DNA of 64,000 bases, from assembly GCA_020796225.1 (NCBI GenBank), contig CM036758.1, forward strand, positions 29,801,647 through 29,865,646, in the 5' to 3' direction. Each line of letters begins with the position of its first letter. The stretch's first letter is position 1. The notes beneath the pieces are model-generated. The model saw only the letters and a list, made by a program, of their open reading frames with translations. It had not been told where the DNA came from and ran no database searches. Shown piece after piece: positions 58,201 through 63,224 of this stretch. Position numbers and translations under genes: made by a program. Source of the DNA: Arion vulgaris (Eukaryota; Mollusca; Gastropoda; Stylommatophora; Arionidae).

Positions 58201-58586
58201 GACTATAGATAGAGTAATGTATCATAGTATCATGACTATGAGTATCATAGTATGTATGTATGTCTGCTGCAGACTAATAGACTTCACTTTAAACTTACAC
58301 GTCAAATTACAATTGGTGATTCAATGTTCAATTATAATCAATGACTCAATAGTAATAATAGTTAATACTTAATTTTAATACTCAGTCACTCAAGTCATTA
58401 AGTCAATTCAATGGTACCGGACGGTGGACCGTGTACTCATGAGTACTAAGTACCGTCGTACGTACTTTTCAAGTAACTTTCATAACAAACGTTTCGATTT
58501 CATTTAATTTACAGCGCATTTCTAAAACTATGACCAATCATAAATCAGTTATAAGTACACATAACGTAAACCGATGACCACTTACA
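22163..58586 (-). CDS. Synaptobrevin/VAMP-like vesicle R-SNARE gene (whole gene span)
   Basis: The gene encodes a synaptobrevin/VAMP-family R-SNARE, which sits on synaptic or secretory vesicles and zippers with syntaxin and SNAP-25-type partners to drive membrane fusion. Joined exons give about 135 residues. A short Gly/Pro/Gln-rich N-terminus is followed by the R-SNARE motif (about residues 22-79, including [12 protein letters not shown] and [16 protein letters not shown] with the zero-layer Arg at about residue 46). Next come the [10 protein letters not shown] juxtamembrane segment, one transmembrane helix (residues 85-101) and a Thr/Pro-rich tail of about 33 residues. Introns are large (up to about 14 kb between exons 6B and 7) and packed with transposons. 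Odd points: duplicated transmembrane exons, an in-frame TGA in exon 5, a start codon apparently split by an intron, and a 40-nt exon that does not keep frame. Identification as VAMP is very secure; the exact 5' structure is not. Confidence 0.93.
22375..22608. repeat. Degenerate 34-38 bp tandem array upstream of the exon 7 acceptor
   Basis: About seven imperfect units of the type CCATTTAGCACTTCTCACAG plus TAGAAGTAAGTA on the plus strand. On the VAMP coding strand the array ends about 110 nt upstream of the exon 7 splice acceptor. Confidence 0.85.
23054..23159. mobile_element. Short TTAA-flanked MITE, first copy
   Basis: Flanked by TTAA at 23050-23053 and 23160-23163. The ends are imperfect inverted repeats (CGCTAGTGGACCA on the left; GATCCACAAGGAG on the right). 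It shares AGTGGACCAGGG, GCCATTTG and TCCACAAGGAG with the copy at 38799-38934. Confidence 0.75.
23300..25176 (+). mobile_element. Decayed RTE-like LINE in VAMP intron, plus strand
   Basis: Plus-strand frames preserve a palm entry near 24280-24320 resembling VRTGVRQGC, the catalytic box as [14 protein letters not shown] near 24430-24475 (first Asp changed to Gly), and a clear C-terminus at 24893-25174 ([17 protein letters not shown], then [16 protein letters not shown]). The rest, 23300-24280, is GC-richer than its surroundings but too broken to read, and the 205-codon minus-strand frame over it has no support. The element is antisense to the VAMP transcript. Confidence 0.8.
25187..26677. mobile_element. 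pogo/Tigger-like DNA transposon remnant (contains a SINE-2)
   Basis: The termini CAGTTGAGCCCACTTAATCC (left) and, inverted on the right, CAGTTGAGCCGCATAAGCCA match the general form of pogo/Tigger ends. The element is bounded by TA dinucleotides (25185-25186 and 26678-26679). The interior is AT-rich with no transposase frame, and SINE-2 (25462-25709) is inserted in it. Without that SINE it is about 1.2 kb. Confidence 0.7.
25462..25709 (+). mobile_element. SINE-2 insertion with 15-bp target-site duplication
   Basis: GTATAAAGTAACGCC flanks it (25447-25461 and 25710-25724). The CGCC of the left repeat overlaps the usual CGCCCGAG head. The core is CATGTCCCAAGAGGCGACTA and the tail is GAAGAAGAA. 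Confidence 0.93.
27205..27470 (-). mobile_element. LINE 3' tail with TATC microsatellite
   Basis: Shares CAGGTCGAAAAAGGAGACAC, CTTTCTTTCTTTTCTCCAGT and the following C-terminal coding remnant (minus strand [11 protein letters not shown]) with 37900-38330, and the first part with 11195-11322. Confidence 0.75.
27640..28600 (-). mobile_element. RNase H-bearing LINE, C-terminal remnant
   Basis: Minus strand: IYTDGSV-like text is decayed near 28480. [20 protein letters not shown] near 28050-28105 matches the end of an RNase H domain. [11 protein letters not shown] and TDHNRMRH in about 27860-27960 match the zinc-knuckle-proximal C-terminus of these LINEs. There are multiple stops and frameshifts. 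Confidence 0.72.
28601..29748. other. Intronic AT-rich DNA
   Basis: No exon, SINE or LINE recognised. It lies in the intron between VAMP exons 6B and 7. Confidence 0.5.
29757..30574. mobile_element. hAT-like non-autonomous element
   Basis: The left end CAGTGGCGCTCGC and the inverted right end (CAGTGGCAGCTCGT when reversed) are hAT-like. Flanking octamers TTCTCACT (29749-29756) and TTCCCCCT (30575-30582) agree at six of eight positions. Subterminal GGGCCAGTGG motifs repeat near the left end. No transposase is seen. Confidence 0.6.
30583..31690. other. Intronic AT-rich DNA
   Basis: Nothing recognised beyond short AT-rich runs. Confidence 0.5.
31695..31932 (-). mobile_element. SINE-3 copy, minus strand
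   Basis: Reverse complement of the SINE-3 body: GAATGCTCCATATCAACC, TGAGCCTAAGAGTG, TTTTTATTTACTAGGGTAGC and GCAACACACGG. It lies directly beside the SINE-4 element. Confidence 0.85.
31945..32472 (-). mobile_element. SINE-4: long SINE with coding-like body, 528 bp
   Basis: Flanked by AGAAATCTT (31936-31944 and 32473-32481). Read on the minus strand, it starts with the SINE-2 head (CCCGAGTGGTTACGGGGCCC) and core. It then continues into about 350 bases not found in SINE-2 and ends in (GAA)n. That body is open for about 115 codons in one frame: [20 protein letters not shown], then [40 protein letters not shown] and [21 protein letters not shown] do not recognise the peptide. A second copy lies at 47813-48133. 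Confidence 0.88.
32940..34440 (+). mobile_element. Decayed RNase H-type LINE, RT to RNase H
   Basis: Plus-strand pieces in order: a linker [19 protein letters not shown] and [15 protein letters not shown] (about 33020-33225); an RT finger resembling [14 protein letters not shown] (about 33340-33380); a catalytic box TEDLVLWHT where ADDLVLW is expected (33843-33870); and an RNase H remnant [16 protein letters not shown] with GHSNIQ-type text (about 34150-34310). All are frameshifted. Confidence 0.78.
34441..35290. other. Intronic DNA with a possible retroelement tail
   Basis: CTCGATGTTTCGACCGTGGA at about 34468-34487 has the look of a motif near retroelement ends. Nothing else could be classified. 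Confidence 0.3.
35300..35570 (+). mobile_element. SINE-5 copy, truncated at the head
   Basis: Contains AAAGAACCCTTGGCAGTTC, CAAAATTGAGAAGAGCAGGC and TTTGTGCACTGCAGTGAGAT and ends in a TCAATCAATG-type tail. The tRNA-like head is missing. Confidence 0.8.
35734..36116 (+). mobile_element. Young 5'-truncated RNase H LINE, 383 bp
   Basis: Nearly identical to 44640-45032, including the (ACTAA)n tail. Flanked by ACCTGCTCAT (35724-35733 and 36117-36126), so it is a single truncated insertion. Relative to the other copy it has about ten single-base losses and few substitutions. Confidence 0.92.
36577..36628 (-). CDS. VAMP alternative transmembrane exon 6B
   Basis: 52 nt between the acceptor TTTCACGTTTCCAG and the donor GTAAGT (minus strand). 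It encodes [17 protein letters not shown] plus one base, a continuous hydrophobic helix. Length, start phase (0) and end phase (1) equal those of exon 6A, and both begin with Met. The nucleotide sequences are clearly diverged, so this is not an assembly duplicate. Reading through its donor would give a short tail GKCCVIFFF and a stop. Confidence 0.9.
36629..37895. other. Intron between VAMP exons 6A and 6B, left part
   Basis: AT-rich sequence without recognised elements. Open frames here are short and unsupported. Confidence 0.45.
37900..38330 (-). mobile_element. LINE C-terminal/3' end, same family as 27205-27470
   Basis: Minus strand, broken frames: [13 protein letters not shown] followed by [13 protein letters not shown] and a [12 protein letters not shown] segment. 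The CTTTCTTTCTTTTCTCCAA tail matches the other copies. Confidence 0.75.
38690..38795 (-). mobile_element. Short repeat related to 8395-8560
   Basis: GTTACTGGTTATTCAATC and CATAGGATGCTCAGTCCCC parallel the sequence at 8410-8480. Element type unknown. Confidence 0.4.
38799..38934. mobile_element. Short TTAA-flanked MITE, second copy
   Basis: TTAA lies at 38795-38798 and 38935-38938. The ends are CCCTTAGTGGACCAGG and GTCCACAAGGAG (inverted). Compared with 23054-23159 it holds an extra inner palindrome (TTTACCAGCC and GGCTGCTGGTAAAA). Confidence 0.78.
39367..39622. mobile_element. 256-bp TA-flanked MITE (Tc1/mariner type)
   Basis: Terminal inverted repeats of about 27 bp start CAGGGTGTTCAAGATAA. 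The second is inverted at 39606-39622. TA dinucleotides flank both ends (39365-39366 and 39623-39624). There is no coding capacity. Confidence 0.88.
40858..40909 (-). CDS. VAMP alternative transmembrane exon 6A
   Basis: 52 nt between the acceptor CTTCCAACTCTGCAG and the donor GTGAGTG (minus strand). It encodes [17 protein letters not shown] plus one base. MMLILG after KNCK is what most synaptobrevins show, so this is probably the ancestral version and 6B the derived copy. If the donor is not used, translation continues only two residues (GE) to a TGA, giving a short-tail form. Confidence 0.93.
40910..42211. other. VAMP intron 5
   Basis: AT-rich DNA; no repeat family or exon recognised. Confidence 0.5.
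42212..42291 (-). CDS. VAMP exon 5 (end of SNARE motif and juxtamembrane), with in-frame TGA
   Basis: 80 nt between the acceptor TTAATTCTCAG and the donor GTAGTG. With one base from exon 4 it encodes [15 protein letters not shown], two anomalous codons (Ser, stop), then [10 protein letters not shown]. The family has Lys-Leu at the two anomalous positions. The given bases match that expectation if one A were missing just before and one A extra just after the CTG, so the two changes cancel and only two codons are damaged. The TGA is at 42242-42244. Either this is a sequence error or the allele is truncated before the membrane anchor. Confidence 0.92.
42486..42732 (-). mobile_element. SINE-1 copy, minus strand
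   Basis: The head on the minus strand has a B box GGTTCGAACTCC and A-box-like TAGCTTAAGAGGTAG. The body matches the other SINE-1 copies (CTTTCTGAACGGCGAAG). Confidence 0.88.
42733..43620. other. VAMP intron 4, unclassified part
   Basis: Minus-strand 43100-43300 shows a weak [15 protein letters not shown] stretch that could be a very old RT fragment. I do not call it. Confidence 0.3.
43624..43754 (-). mobile_element. SINE-5, outer fragment (right part continues at 45044)
   Basis: GATTGATTGAGCCATCATCA and TTACACAGGAAGATCTCAGC match SINE-5. The element is interrupted at TATATTATAAA (43744-43754) by a LINE. Confidence 0.85.
43755..45032 (+). mobile_element. RNase H-type LINE insertion, 5'-truncated, 1.28 kb
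   Basis: Flanked by TATATTATAAA (43744-43754 and 45033-45043). The 3' end has an (ACTAA)n tail. Two overlapping frames (43846-44328 and 44151-45002) together give the RT thumb, which includes [20 protein letters not shown], and a full-length RNase H domain. All four acidic RNase H residues are present: Asp in IYTDGSV, Glu in LTMEIMAV, Asp in FLSDSMSML and Asp in [10 protein letters not shown]. One frameshift, where the frames overlap, separates the thumb from RNase H. The protein ends [13 protein letters not shown] and a stop at about 45000. The RT catalytic core and endonuclease are absent. Confidence 0.94.
45044..45199 (-). mobile_element. SINE-5, middle fragment
   Basis: Continues the SINE-5 body after the LINE (ATTTGAAGATGGTGAAAT and the following blocks) up to the SINE-2 insertion site. 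Confidence 0.78.
45211..45459 (-). mobile_element. SINE-2 nested in SINE-5, 11-bp target-site duplication
   Basis: ATAGTTACACT flanks it (45200-45210 and 45460-45470). Minus-strand head, CATGTCGTAAGAGGCGACTA core and GAAGAAGAA tail are all present. Confidence 0.94.
45471..45565 (-). mobile_element. SINE-5, tRNA-like end fragment
   Basis: Completes the SINE-5 interrupted twice: GAGATGAGGGATCACTT through ACGATACAGAG, the decayed head. Confidence 0.7.
45920..45998 (-). CDS. VAMP exon 4 (SNARE core, zero layer)
   Basis: 79 nt between the acceptor TTTCCTCTTAG and the donor GTAACT. It encodes [17 protein letters not shown] then KISQLDDRA plus one base. The Arg in LDRDQK is the R-SNARE zero-layer residue. 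This exon is intact and matches the family strongly, so it anchors the gene call. Confidence 0.97.
46517..46607 (-). CDS. VAMP exon 3 (N-terminus and first SNARE heptads)
   Basis: 91 nt between the acceptor TTTGAATGTCACAG and the donor GTAGGG. The first base completes a codon. The exon then reads [30 protein letters not shown]. Joined to exon 1 (ending in AT), the first base G forms an ATG, giving MSAGPGG. An internal ATG at residue 12 could also initiate. Confidence 0.95.
46965..47180 (+). mobile_element. RTE-like LINE C-terminal fragment
   Basis: The plus-strand frame 46942-47175 contains [20 protein letters not shown], the RTE-type fingerprint also seen at 9960 and 21230. It is short and truncated. 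Confidence 0.7.
47317..47580. repeat. 132-bp tandem duplication containing part of a SINE-2
   Basis: ACAATAAACT-ATACATAACAATGC plus the SINE-2 middle (GGCTGAAATCGGATGCACAT) occurs twice, starting at 47317 and 47449. Confidence 0.9.
47470..47635 (+). mobile_element. SINE-2 3' part
   Basis: Runs from GGCTGAAATCGGATGC through the GATTAAAATTGGCCGTAAAG block to GAAGAAGAAG. The head is missing. Confidence 0.85.
47813..48133 (+). mobile_element. SINE-4, internally deleted copy with coding-like body
   Basis: Flanked by AAACCAGTCTAC (47801-47812 and 48134-48145). The first about 20 bases are the SINE-2 head (CGCCCGAGTGGTTACCGGG), followed at once by the coding-like body: [17 protein letters not shown] then [18 protein letters not shown]. 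Small indels break the frame after that, but KLYGVADN-equivalent codons are still readable. Ends in (GAA)n. Confidence 0.88.
48146..48640. other. VAMP intron 2-3 sequence
   Basis: Starts with further GTCTACAAAGTAGAGTCA direct repeats (47770-48200). Otherwise unclassified. Confidence 0.5.
48653..48909 (-). mobile_element. SINE-3 insertion, minus strand
   Basis: ATGAATTAAC flanks it (48643-48652 and 48910-48919). Full SINE-3 body in reverse complement, including TTTTTATTTACTAGGGTAGC. Confidence 0.92.
49052..50455 (-). mobile_element. mariner-family transposon rearranged into a long inverted repeat
   Basis: TA (49050-49051 and 50456-50457) flanks ends reading CGAGGCGTGTTCAAATGAAA and its near-exact inverse. 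The two arms, 49052-49458 and 50045-50455, are inverted copies of one sequence. That sequence is the 3' part of a mariner transposase ([49 protein letters not shown]) plus the 3' end. Between them, on the minus strand, lie the transposase helix-turn-helix ([20 protein letters not shown]) and the central [10 protein letters not shown] and [13 protein letters not shown] blocks. The true 5' end of the element and the first about 70 codons are missing, so it cannot encode a whole transposase. Confidence 0.92.
50458..51180. other. VAMP intron, AT-rich
   Basis: No element recognised. Confidence 0.5.
51190..52080 (+). mobile_element. RNase H-type LINE, C-terminal part
   Basis: Plus-strand pieces: [18 protein letters not shown] (about 51363-51418), [20 protein letters not shown] (51480-51540), [15 protein letters not shown] and the end [37 protein letters not shown], then EWECPMCHD (51950-51985). 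The acidic catalytic set is present but spread over three frames. It is a different subfamily from 43755-45032. Confidence 0.88.
52081..52915. other. VAMP intron, unclassified
   Basis: A 65-codon plus frame at 52476-52673 has no recognisable similarity, and I see no splice-bounded exon. Confidence 0.4.
52920..53175 (-). mobile_element. RTE-like LINE 3' end, strongly decayed
   Basis: Minus strand: an [15 protein letters not shown] segment near 53110-53150 and blocks shared with 4285-4500 and 21230-21510. Confidence 0.6.
53176..54325. other. VAMP intron, AT-rich with a short TG/CA run
   Basis: Alternating TG/CA near 53740-53790. Nothing coding. Confidence 0.5.
54333..54566 (+). mobile_element. 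SINE-1 copy, plus strand
   Basis: The clearest tRNA-like head of the family: A box TAGCTTAAGTGGTAG, B box GGTTCAAACTCC. Ends near CCACGATTTTCATG. Confidence 0.9.
54722..54923. mobile_element. 202-bp hAT MITE
   Basis: The left end CAGGGGTCCCCAAACTT and inverted right end GGGGACCCCTG are classic hAT termini. Flanking octamers TTCTAGAT and CTCTAGTA fit a degenerate nTCTAGAn target duplication. Confidence 0.88.
55003..55042 (-). CDS. VAMP candidate exon 2 (Pro/Gly-rich N-terminal cassette)
   Basis: 40 nt between AAATTTACCAAG and the strong donor GTAAGT (minus strand). In the frame of exon 3 it reads [13 protein letters not shown], a typical VAMP N-terminal composition, continuing smoothly into [10 protein letters not shown]. 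However, 40 nt is not a multiple of three. Splicing exon 1-2-3 with the split ATG would put exon 3 out of frame. Either the acceptor or one base is wrong here, or this exon belongs to a transcript with another start. Confidence 0.6.
55043..56090. other. VAMP intron 1, left part
   Basis: No repeat recognised apart from short AT-rich runs. Confidence 0.45.
56250..56447 (+). mobile_element. RTE-like LINE C-terminal fragment
   Basis: Plus strand: [20 protein letters not shown] then [20 protein letters not shown], ending HRPKRKD and a stop at about 56446. It has the basic tail and W-R-x-M box of RTE-type C-termini. Confidence 0.8.
56753..56957 (-). mobile_element. SINE-3 remnant, heavily worn
   Basis: AAATGCTCCATATCAACC, TTTGTATGTGATCTGAGC and TTTATTTACTAGG survive with many internal deletions. 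Confidence 0.75.
57725..58560. other. VAMP intron 1, near promoter; AT-rich and ATAG-rich
   Basis: 58130-58270 is a degenerate CATAGTAT/ACTATGA-type low-complexity stretch able to form local hairpins. Confidence 0.5.
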
Positions 58587-58690
58587 TTCTGATCGTTTAT
58601 TTGCTGGAAGTGAGTGTCCTTTAGACCAAGTTGTTCAGTAACCGTTCAAGCAGTTTCTAATCACCAACAAAAATGGCTGGCCGACAACTG
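58586..58690 (-). other. VAMP candidate exon 1 (5'UTR ending in AT of a split start codon)
   Basis: The minus strand reads CAAATAAACGATCAGAAT then the donor GTAAGTGG (intron begins at 58585). Joined to exon 3, AT plus G makes the ATG of MSAGPGG. The 5' limit is a guess. In the first intron's phase this copies the placement in vertebrate VAMP genes, where as I recall the first exon ends at or close to the start codon. Confidence 0.6.
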
Positions 58691-58700
58691 TGATGTCATC
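58660..58700 (-). promoter_or_regulatory. Possible promoter motifs of the VAMP gene
   Basis: A CRE-like TGACATCA (minus strand; plus TGATGTCA at 58691-58698) and a YY1-like CAAAAATGGCTGGCC (plus strand, 58668-58682) lie just upstream of or within exon 1. They are motif matches only. Confidence 0.3.
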
Positions 58701-58701
58701 A

Positions 58702-59545
58702 TCCGGGTATTCTTACATAACTTTTCCTGTAGTCTCACCCCATTCATAAATCGATCGCTTCCAAATCACTATAAGTATTGAGTACGGATTCAAGTATATC
58801 CTAGAAGATTTTACATTATTGATCTTGGATTCTCCGAAAGGAGTTAATTCTTATTTTCATGTTTGTTGGCCTACACGCTCTGATATAACCAATAAAAGGT
58901 TCGCCTTAGGTTGAAAGGGCGTGCCTCGGCTTAAAGAGGTTGGTTTAATCCACTAACAAACAAACAAACAAAGTATAGATATGCACGTTGATCGTCTTGA
59001 AATCTGCGAATATTCATTCTTATGTTTCTTTATATGGTTCGACCAACACGTATTCCTGCAATCTAATCCATTCTCAAATGATCGTTTATATTGCCCAGGT
59101 TATAAAGACTAAGTTTAGGTATCTGCCTATTGAAGGTAGACTTGAAATCTTCGTTAGAAGTTTATTCTTATGCCTTCTTTGTATGGCGATGATATAGCCA
59201 ACAATGTTTCGTTATTAGATTGAAGAGAGCGTGCAAAGAGACTGCAATTCAATATAAAACAAACATGTACCTGTTTGCAACCTGCTATCCTTGCATTTTA
59301 GAGCTCTTGAAGACTCGGGAATATATGACGTATATTTTGTTGAAATCAGTACGACATGACTTAGCCGAAGAGGATTGCAGTCGATATGATTGGAAATTAT
59401 ATGCCTTGATTAGTAAATTGCTGAAGTGTCATCATGTGCAATACCCGTTGAGTGCAGTCATAATCATCATTATCCTCTTTGTCTCAGGAGACAATAGGTT
59501 TTGCGTCACGTAGTTTGTTATGTGCTGAATCACAACGTATGTTGT
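58702..59545. other. Upstream flank of the VAMP gene
   Basis: A (CAAA)n run near 58955-58972. No gene recognised; the plus-strand frames here are short and unsupported. Confidence 0.45.
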
Positions 59546-59549
59546 GGTT

Positions 59550-59830
59550 ACAATGGCCTATTCTAGAGCGACAATGCTTAACACAGTTGCTATAGGTGAA
59601 ACTGGAGATGATACATAGGGTGGTATCTCTGCTCTCTGCGCTCTCTTTTGCCTCAATATGTGAAGGTTTTCTTTTGGGCCATCCTCACTGCCGTTCTCCA
59701 TGGTTGACTGTCGTTGGCAAACCGCTCCCAATTTTCTTTGACTATGCTGCATGAAGTTAGATCACAGCACTTGCAGGTGTCAGTGAAGAGTAGAAATGGA
59801 CGCCCATGCTGTCTAGTACCAGTGACATAA
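59550..59830 (-). mobile_element. LINE C-terminal fragment
   Basis: Minus strand: HGRPFLLFTDTCK, CSIVKENWERFANDSQPWR and TAVRMAQKK, which resembles the end of RTE/CR1-like LINE proteins (GRP-hydrophobic-FKD-CKRD-type and a W-x-x-A-x-D-R-x-x-WR box). Confidence 0.72.
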
Positions 59831-60007
59831 AAAATAATAATAATAAACTTTTCAGCTCTCTCTGTGGCATATATCTTCAACAAACATTTGCCATTACCAT
59901 TCATTTATATCCTTCTACAACATTTCCATGCCTCCTCAATCGTTCCAATTTTAGTTTTCAGTCCCCATGTGTTCTTTGGTCTTTCTCTCCTCCTCTTTCC
60001 TTGCGGA

Positions 60008-60046
<39 letters not shown>

Positions 60047-60052
60047 GGTCGT
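60008..60052. repeat. (CT)n microsatellite
   Basis: Pure TC dinucleotides at the left border of repeat X. Confidence 0.95.
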
Positions 60053-61310
60053 TCTTAGACCGCTTTTATCATTATATTGTGATATATCAACATCAAGAAC
60101 GGATGTACGTGCAAGCCTTCAGTACCTAGTGGAGCTCAGGTGCTTATCCTTCGGTGGTGTGTTCGATTTCAACCAGCGTTTACTGGGTTCGCTCTCCGTT
60201 AGCCTTTTGCTGTCCCCAGCCAAAATCCACAAGTCAGCAGGTTGCTATTTTCTTTCAGGGCAGCGACCTGTAGACGACCTGCCCTCCCGGGCTGATGAGC
60301 GTCATCTGCCCAGCTATACCCGTCTTGTTTATGGACTGCTTGGTTTGCCTACCGTCATGTTTTGTGTACGGTTTGCTCCGCTAGCCTTTGATTATCCCCA
60401 ATCAAACTACAAGGCAGCAGTAGTTCCCTGCGAGCGGAAACGCGCACTGGCTTTACCTCTGCTGAGTTTTCCAATTGTTCTGCACATTCGGGTGGTCCGC
60501 ATACACTCTCGCCTGCCGCGCCTTCCTTTCATGCAGTGCCATGTTCGTCTGCCCATCAGAGGGCCCACTCTTGCATCGCCCGAATGCGTGTCTTCCGTCA
60601 CTTCCGAACCTTTCGTGCTTTCCGTACCTTTCATGCCTGCTTTGCATGCCGTTCCATGCTCGCCTGCCCATCGGCGGGCCCACTCTTGCATCGCCAGTGT
60701 GCATGCTCGCTTTGCGATGGTGCCTGTCTTATCGTCACCATCAGTTTTCTCTGTGCTCACGTTTGCATGGGTTGTCCGATTCTGGGCTTATAATCGTGCC
60801 CCATCCCTGTGATAGGGGCCCGAGTTTCGCCCTATGTGGGCCTTCGTGGAGCTCAACTCGACTCCCAGCATACGCATCGGCTCAAGAGAGAGCAGGCGCG
60901 GGCTCCGAGTTTAGCCCCAAGAGGGTCAACGTCTCTTCGTTGACTTATAATCGTGCCCCCATCCCTGAGATAGAGGCTCGAGTTTCGCCCTATGTGGGCC
61001 CTCGTGCAGCTCAACTCGAATCCCAGCATGCTCATCGGCTCCAGAGAGAGGGCTCAAGAGAGAGCATGCGCGGACTCTGAGTTTCGCCCCACGCGGTTCC
61101 ACGTTTATCCTTCTAACTTTTCCCATCGGCCGGGAGAGGCGAGCATTAATAGTCACTCTGGGAGTTCGCTCGTCTATGTTGTAAGCGGATCCCATCTAGC
61201 GTGTCTACCTTTGCATCTCTATTTGCCCCAGAGTAGCTCTCAGCTCTCCCACGGCACCTGCCCTCTGCGGGGGATTAACGCCAGCTCACCAATCCTGGCG
61301 CATTGTTGTT
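60040..61310 (+). mobile_element. Unclassified GC-richer interspersed repeat (family X), plus orientation
   Basis: Homologous over its ends to 7265-8312 (inverted). It has two internal tandem expansions: a 115-bp unit at about 60532-60760 (each with GGGCCCACTCTTGCATCGCC) and a 157-bp unit at about 60787-61100 (each with ACTTATAATCGTGCCCC-type sequence and CGAGTTTCGCCCTATGTGGG). The long plus-strand frames over it, up to 281 codons, change character between repeats and match nothing I recognise. Confidence 0.72.
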
Positions 61311-61329
61311 TTCTTGCGCCTTTGCCCCC

Positions 61330-62840
61330 TCCCCACCTTGCGGATTCAAGAACAATACTCTCTTGCTATATCATTTGCGATTTTTTTACTGTATCCACCT
61401 CCAGCGTCTTTTCGTATATTTTTATTTGATTCTTTCCATGAGTTCCTTATTAATAGCCATCCATCGCTAGCGACGATGACAACAGTCTCAGACGTGTGCT
61501 GCTGCCCCTCTCTGGTGTGTGCGGAGGTGATTGTAGAGTCTAATCCTAGAACACAATCCCCTACTACAGATGGGGCATATGTGATCAAGGTTAGACATGT
61601 GCGTGTTGTGTGTTTTGTCTTTTCGTGCTGCTCGTTTTCTCTGTGCCTCAACGGCATGGTGATTCTAAGCTACGCGGGTTTCTCTTGTGTTGTTACAGCG
61701 CCACATTTGGCGATCTTGCGCAAGGATTCCCATCACACGTTGTCTATATCGAAGCATTTCAGAGACACTTTACGAGTGTCTTTAAAGCGTGTTTTTCTGT
61801 CCACCAGCAGAACTTCTGCCCCTTTCAAGTTTGCCACACATCAACTGTTTTAGGATGCGTTTATCAGGCATCCGAGCAACGTGACCGGCTCATCTCACTT
61901 GGGCCTTCTGCAACGGGGTGTTGACGCTTGGAATCTTTATTCTTATGAGGACTTCGGTATCTGGAATTTTGTTCTGCCAGTTTAATTTTAGTAGTCTGCG
62001 TACACAAATTGTGTGAAAGTGGTTTAATTTTTTTCTGGCAAAACACGTAATCACAAAGTAATCTCATCTATTTTGTTAATTTTTTTCTGGCGTACAACAG
62101 CGTGGTTAGCACTATGGCCAGGTAAACTTTCAGCTTTGTGCCTACGCTTATCCCCTTTCGCACTCACACAGTGACACGTAGCCTATTGAATGCAGCACTG
62201 GCATTAGATGTCCTATCTTCTTCTTCTTCTTCTTTGCGTTCGTTCATTATGGTCAATTTTAATCACTCCCTGTAACATGTTTGATCTTTGCCAAGAACGT
62301 GTATACGTTGCACATTGGTTATACATTGGTTTGGTAGGCCCCTAAACACATAGTCTTCTACATGTTTAGGACACATGCATCCGATTTCAGCCAAACCTCC
62401 TCAGTCGCATCTTACGACATGCGTGGCAGGTAACAGGGGCTCCATTCTTTACACCCCAAATTTGGGCCCCGGTAACCACTCGGGCGGATATCCTATTGTT
62501 GACCTCAGTCTATGTTTGCCGATCTGGATGTTGCCAAGACAGGCAAAGTTGTCCGCTGACAGGACACGCTGGTGTTTAATGTTGATGACTGGGTCGTAGT
62601 ACTGCTCGCTAGTGTAGGGCTGGAACACGACCTCTGTTTTCTTGGTGTTAATGGTAAAGTCAAACATATCAAAGGCCGTTGAGAATTTGTCCATGTAGTT
62701 TTGCATTTCTTTCTCAGAGTTGGTAGCGAGGGCGCAGTTATCAGCAAACAGCTTCTATTCTGCACAAGCATCAGTTTATAAAAATCGGTATCGTTTTGTT
62801 AGTTGACACCGTTCCCCATGCTTTAGACATCTACATAACA
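61330..62840 (-). mobile_element. LINE reverse transcriptase C-terminal half, split by a SINE-2
   Basis: Minus strand, before the SINE: MQNYMDKFSTAFDMFDFTIN then KKTEVVFQPYTSEQYYDP (62449-62706), the post-catalytic palm of an RTE-like RT. After the SINE: GISVGTKLKVYLAIVLTTLL YAR (about 62090-62160). Then a C-terminus containing SPHKNK-type DTEVL-equivalent text, and RFKDTRKVSLKCFDIDN (about 61740-61800). Frames are broken in many places. Confidence 0.82.
62217..62487 (-). mobile_element. SINE-2 inserted in a LINE
   Basis: Flanked by ATGTCCTAT (62208-62216) and ATATCCTAT (62488-62496). Minus-strand head CGCCCGAGTGGTTACCGGGG, core, and a GAAGAAGAAG tail. It interrupts the LINE reading frame at 61330-62840. 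Confidence 0.92.
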
Positions 62841-63224
62841 AATTACTTGTCATTTGAGTTAAATATCATTAACTTTGTGTTGGACTTGATTTCCTTTCAT
62901 CTTCTTTTGATCAGTACACTAAAAAACATCTCTTGCCTTATCTAATTTTATTTTGACATCCTTTTCTTTTCCTTCAATCTTATCGATGCAGTTGCTATGA
63001 TATACATATCCACATCTCCCAGAGATGTGTCTTCTATTGTAATCTGATTACTATTTGTTGCATTTATTCTCAATACATATGTCTGTTCTTTGTGTATGTT
63101 AAAAGCCGCTTATTTTTGGCATCTCTAATATTTTTATTATTCTCTTGGATATTGGAAAGGTTAAGGGAAATCAGTCATGGATTTTCCCAAAAAGTCTCCT
63201 CTAGTACTGGTAATAAAACTTCTC

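Noticed and set aside
22163..58586. VAMP as a processed pseudogene
   Set aside because: Exons are separated by large introns with consensus splice sites, so it is not retroposed. The TGA in exon 5 alone is better explained as an error.
59967..60812. 281-codon plus-strand frame
   Set aside because: It runs through a CT microsatellite and internal tandem repeats of repeat X; the composition is repeat-driven and no domain is recognisable.
60475..61080. 201-codon plus-strand frame with a Cys-rich beginning
   Set aside because: It is the shifted reading of the same 115-bp and 157-bp repeats.
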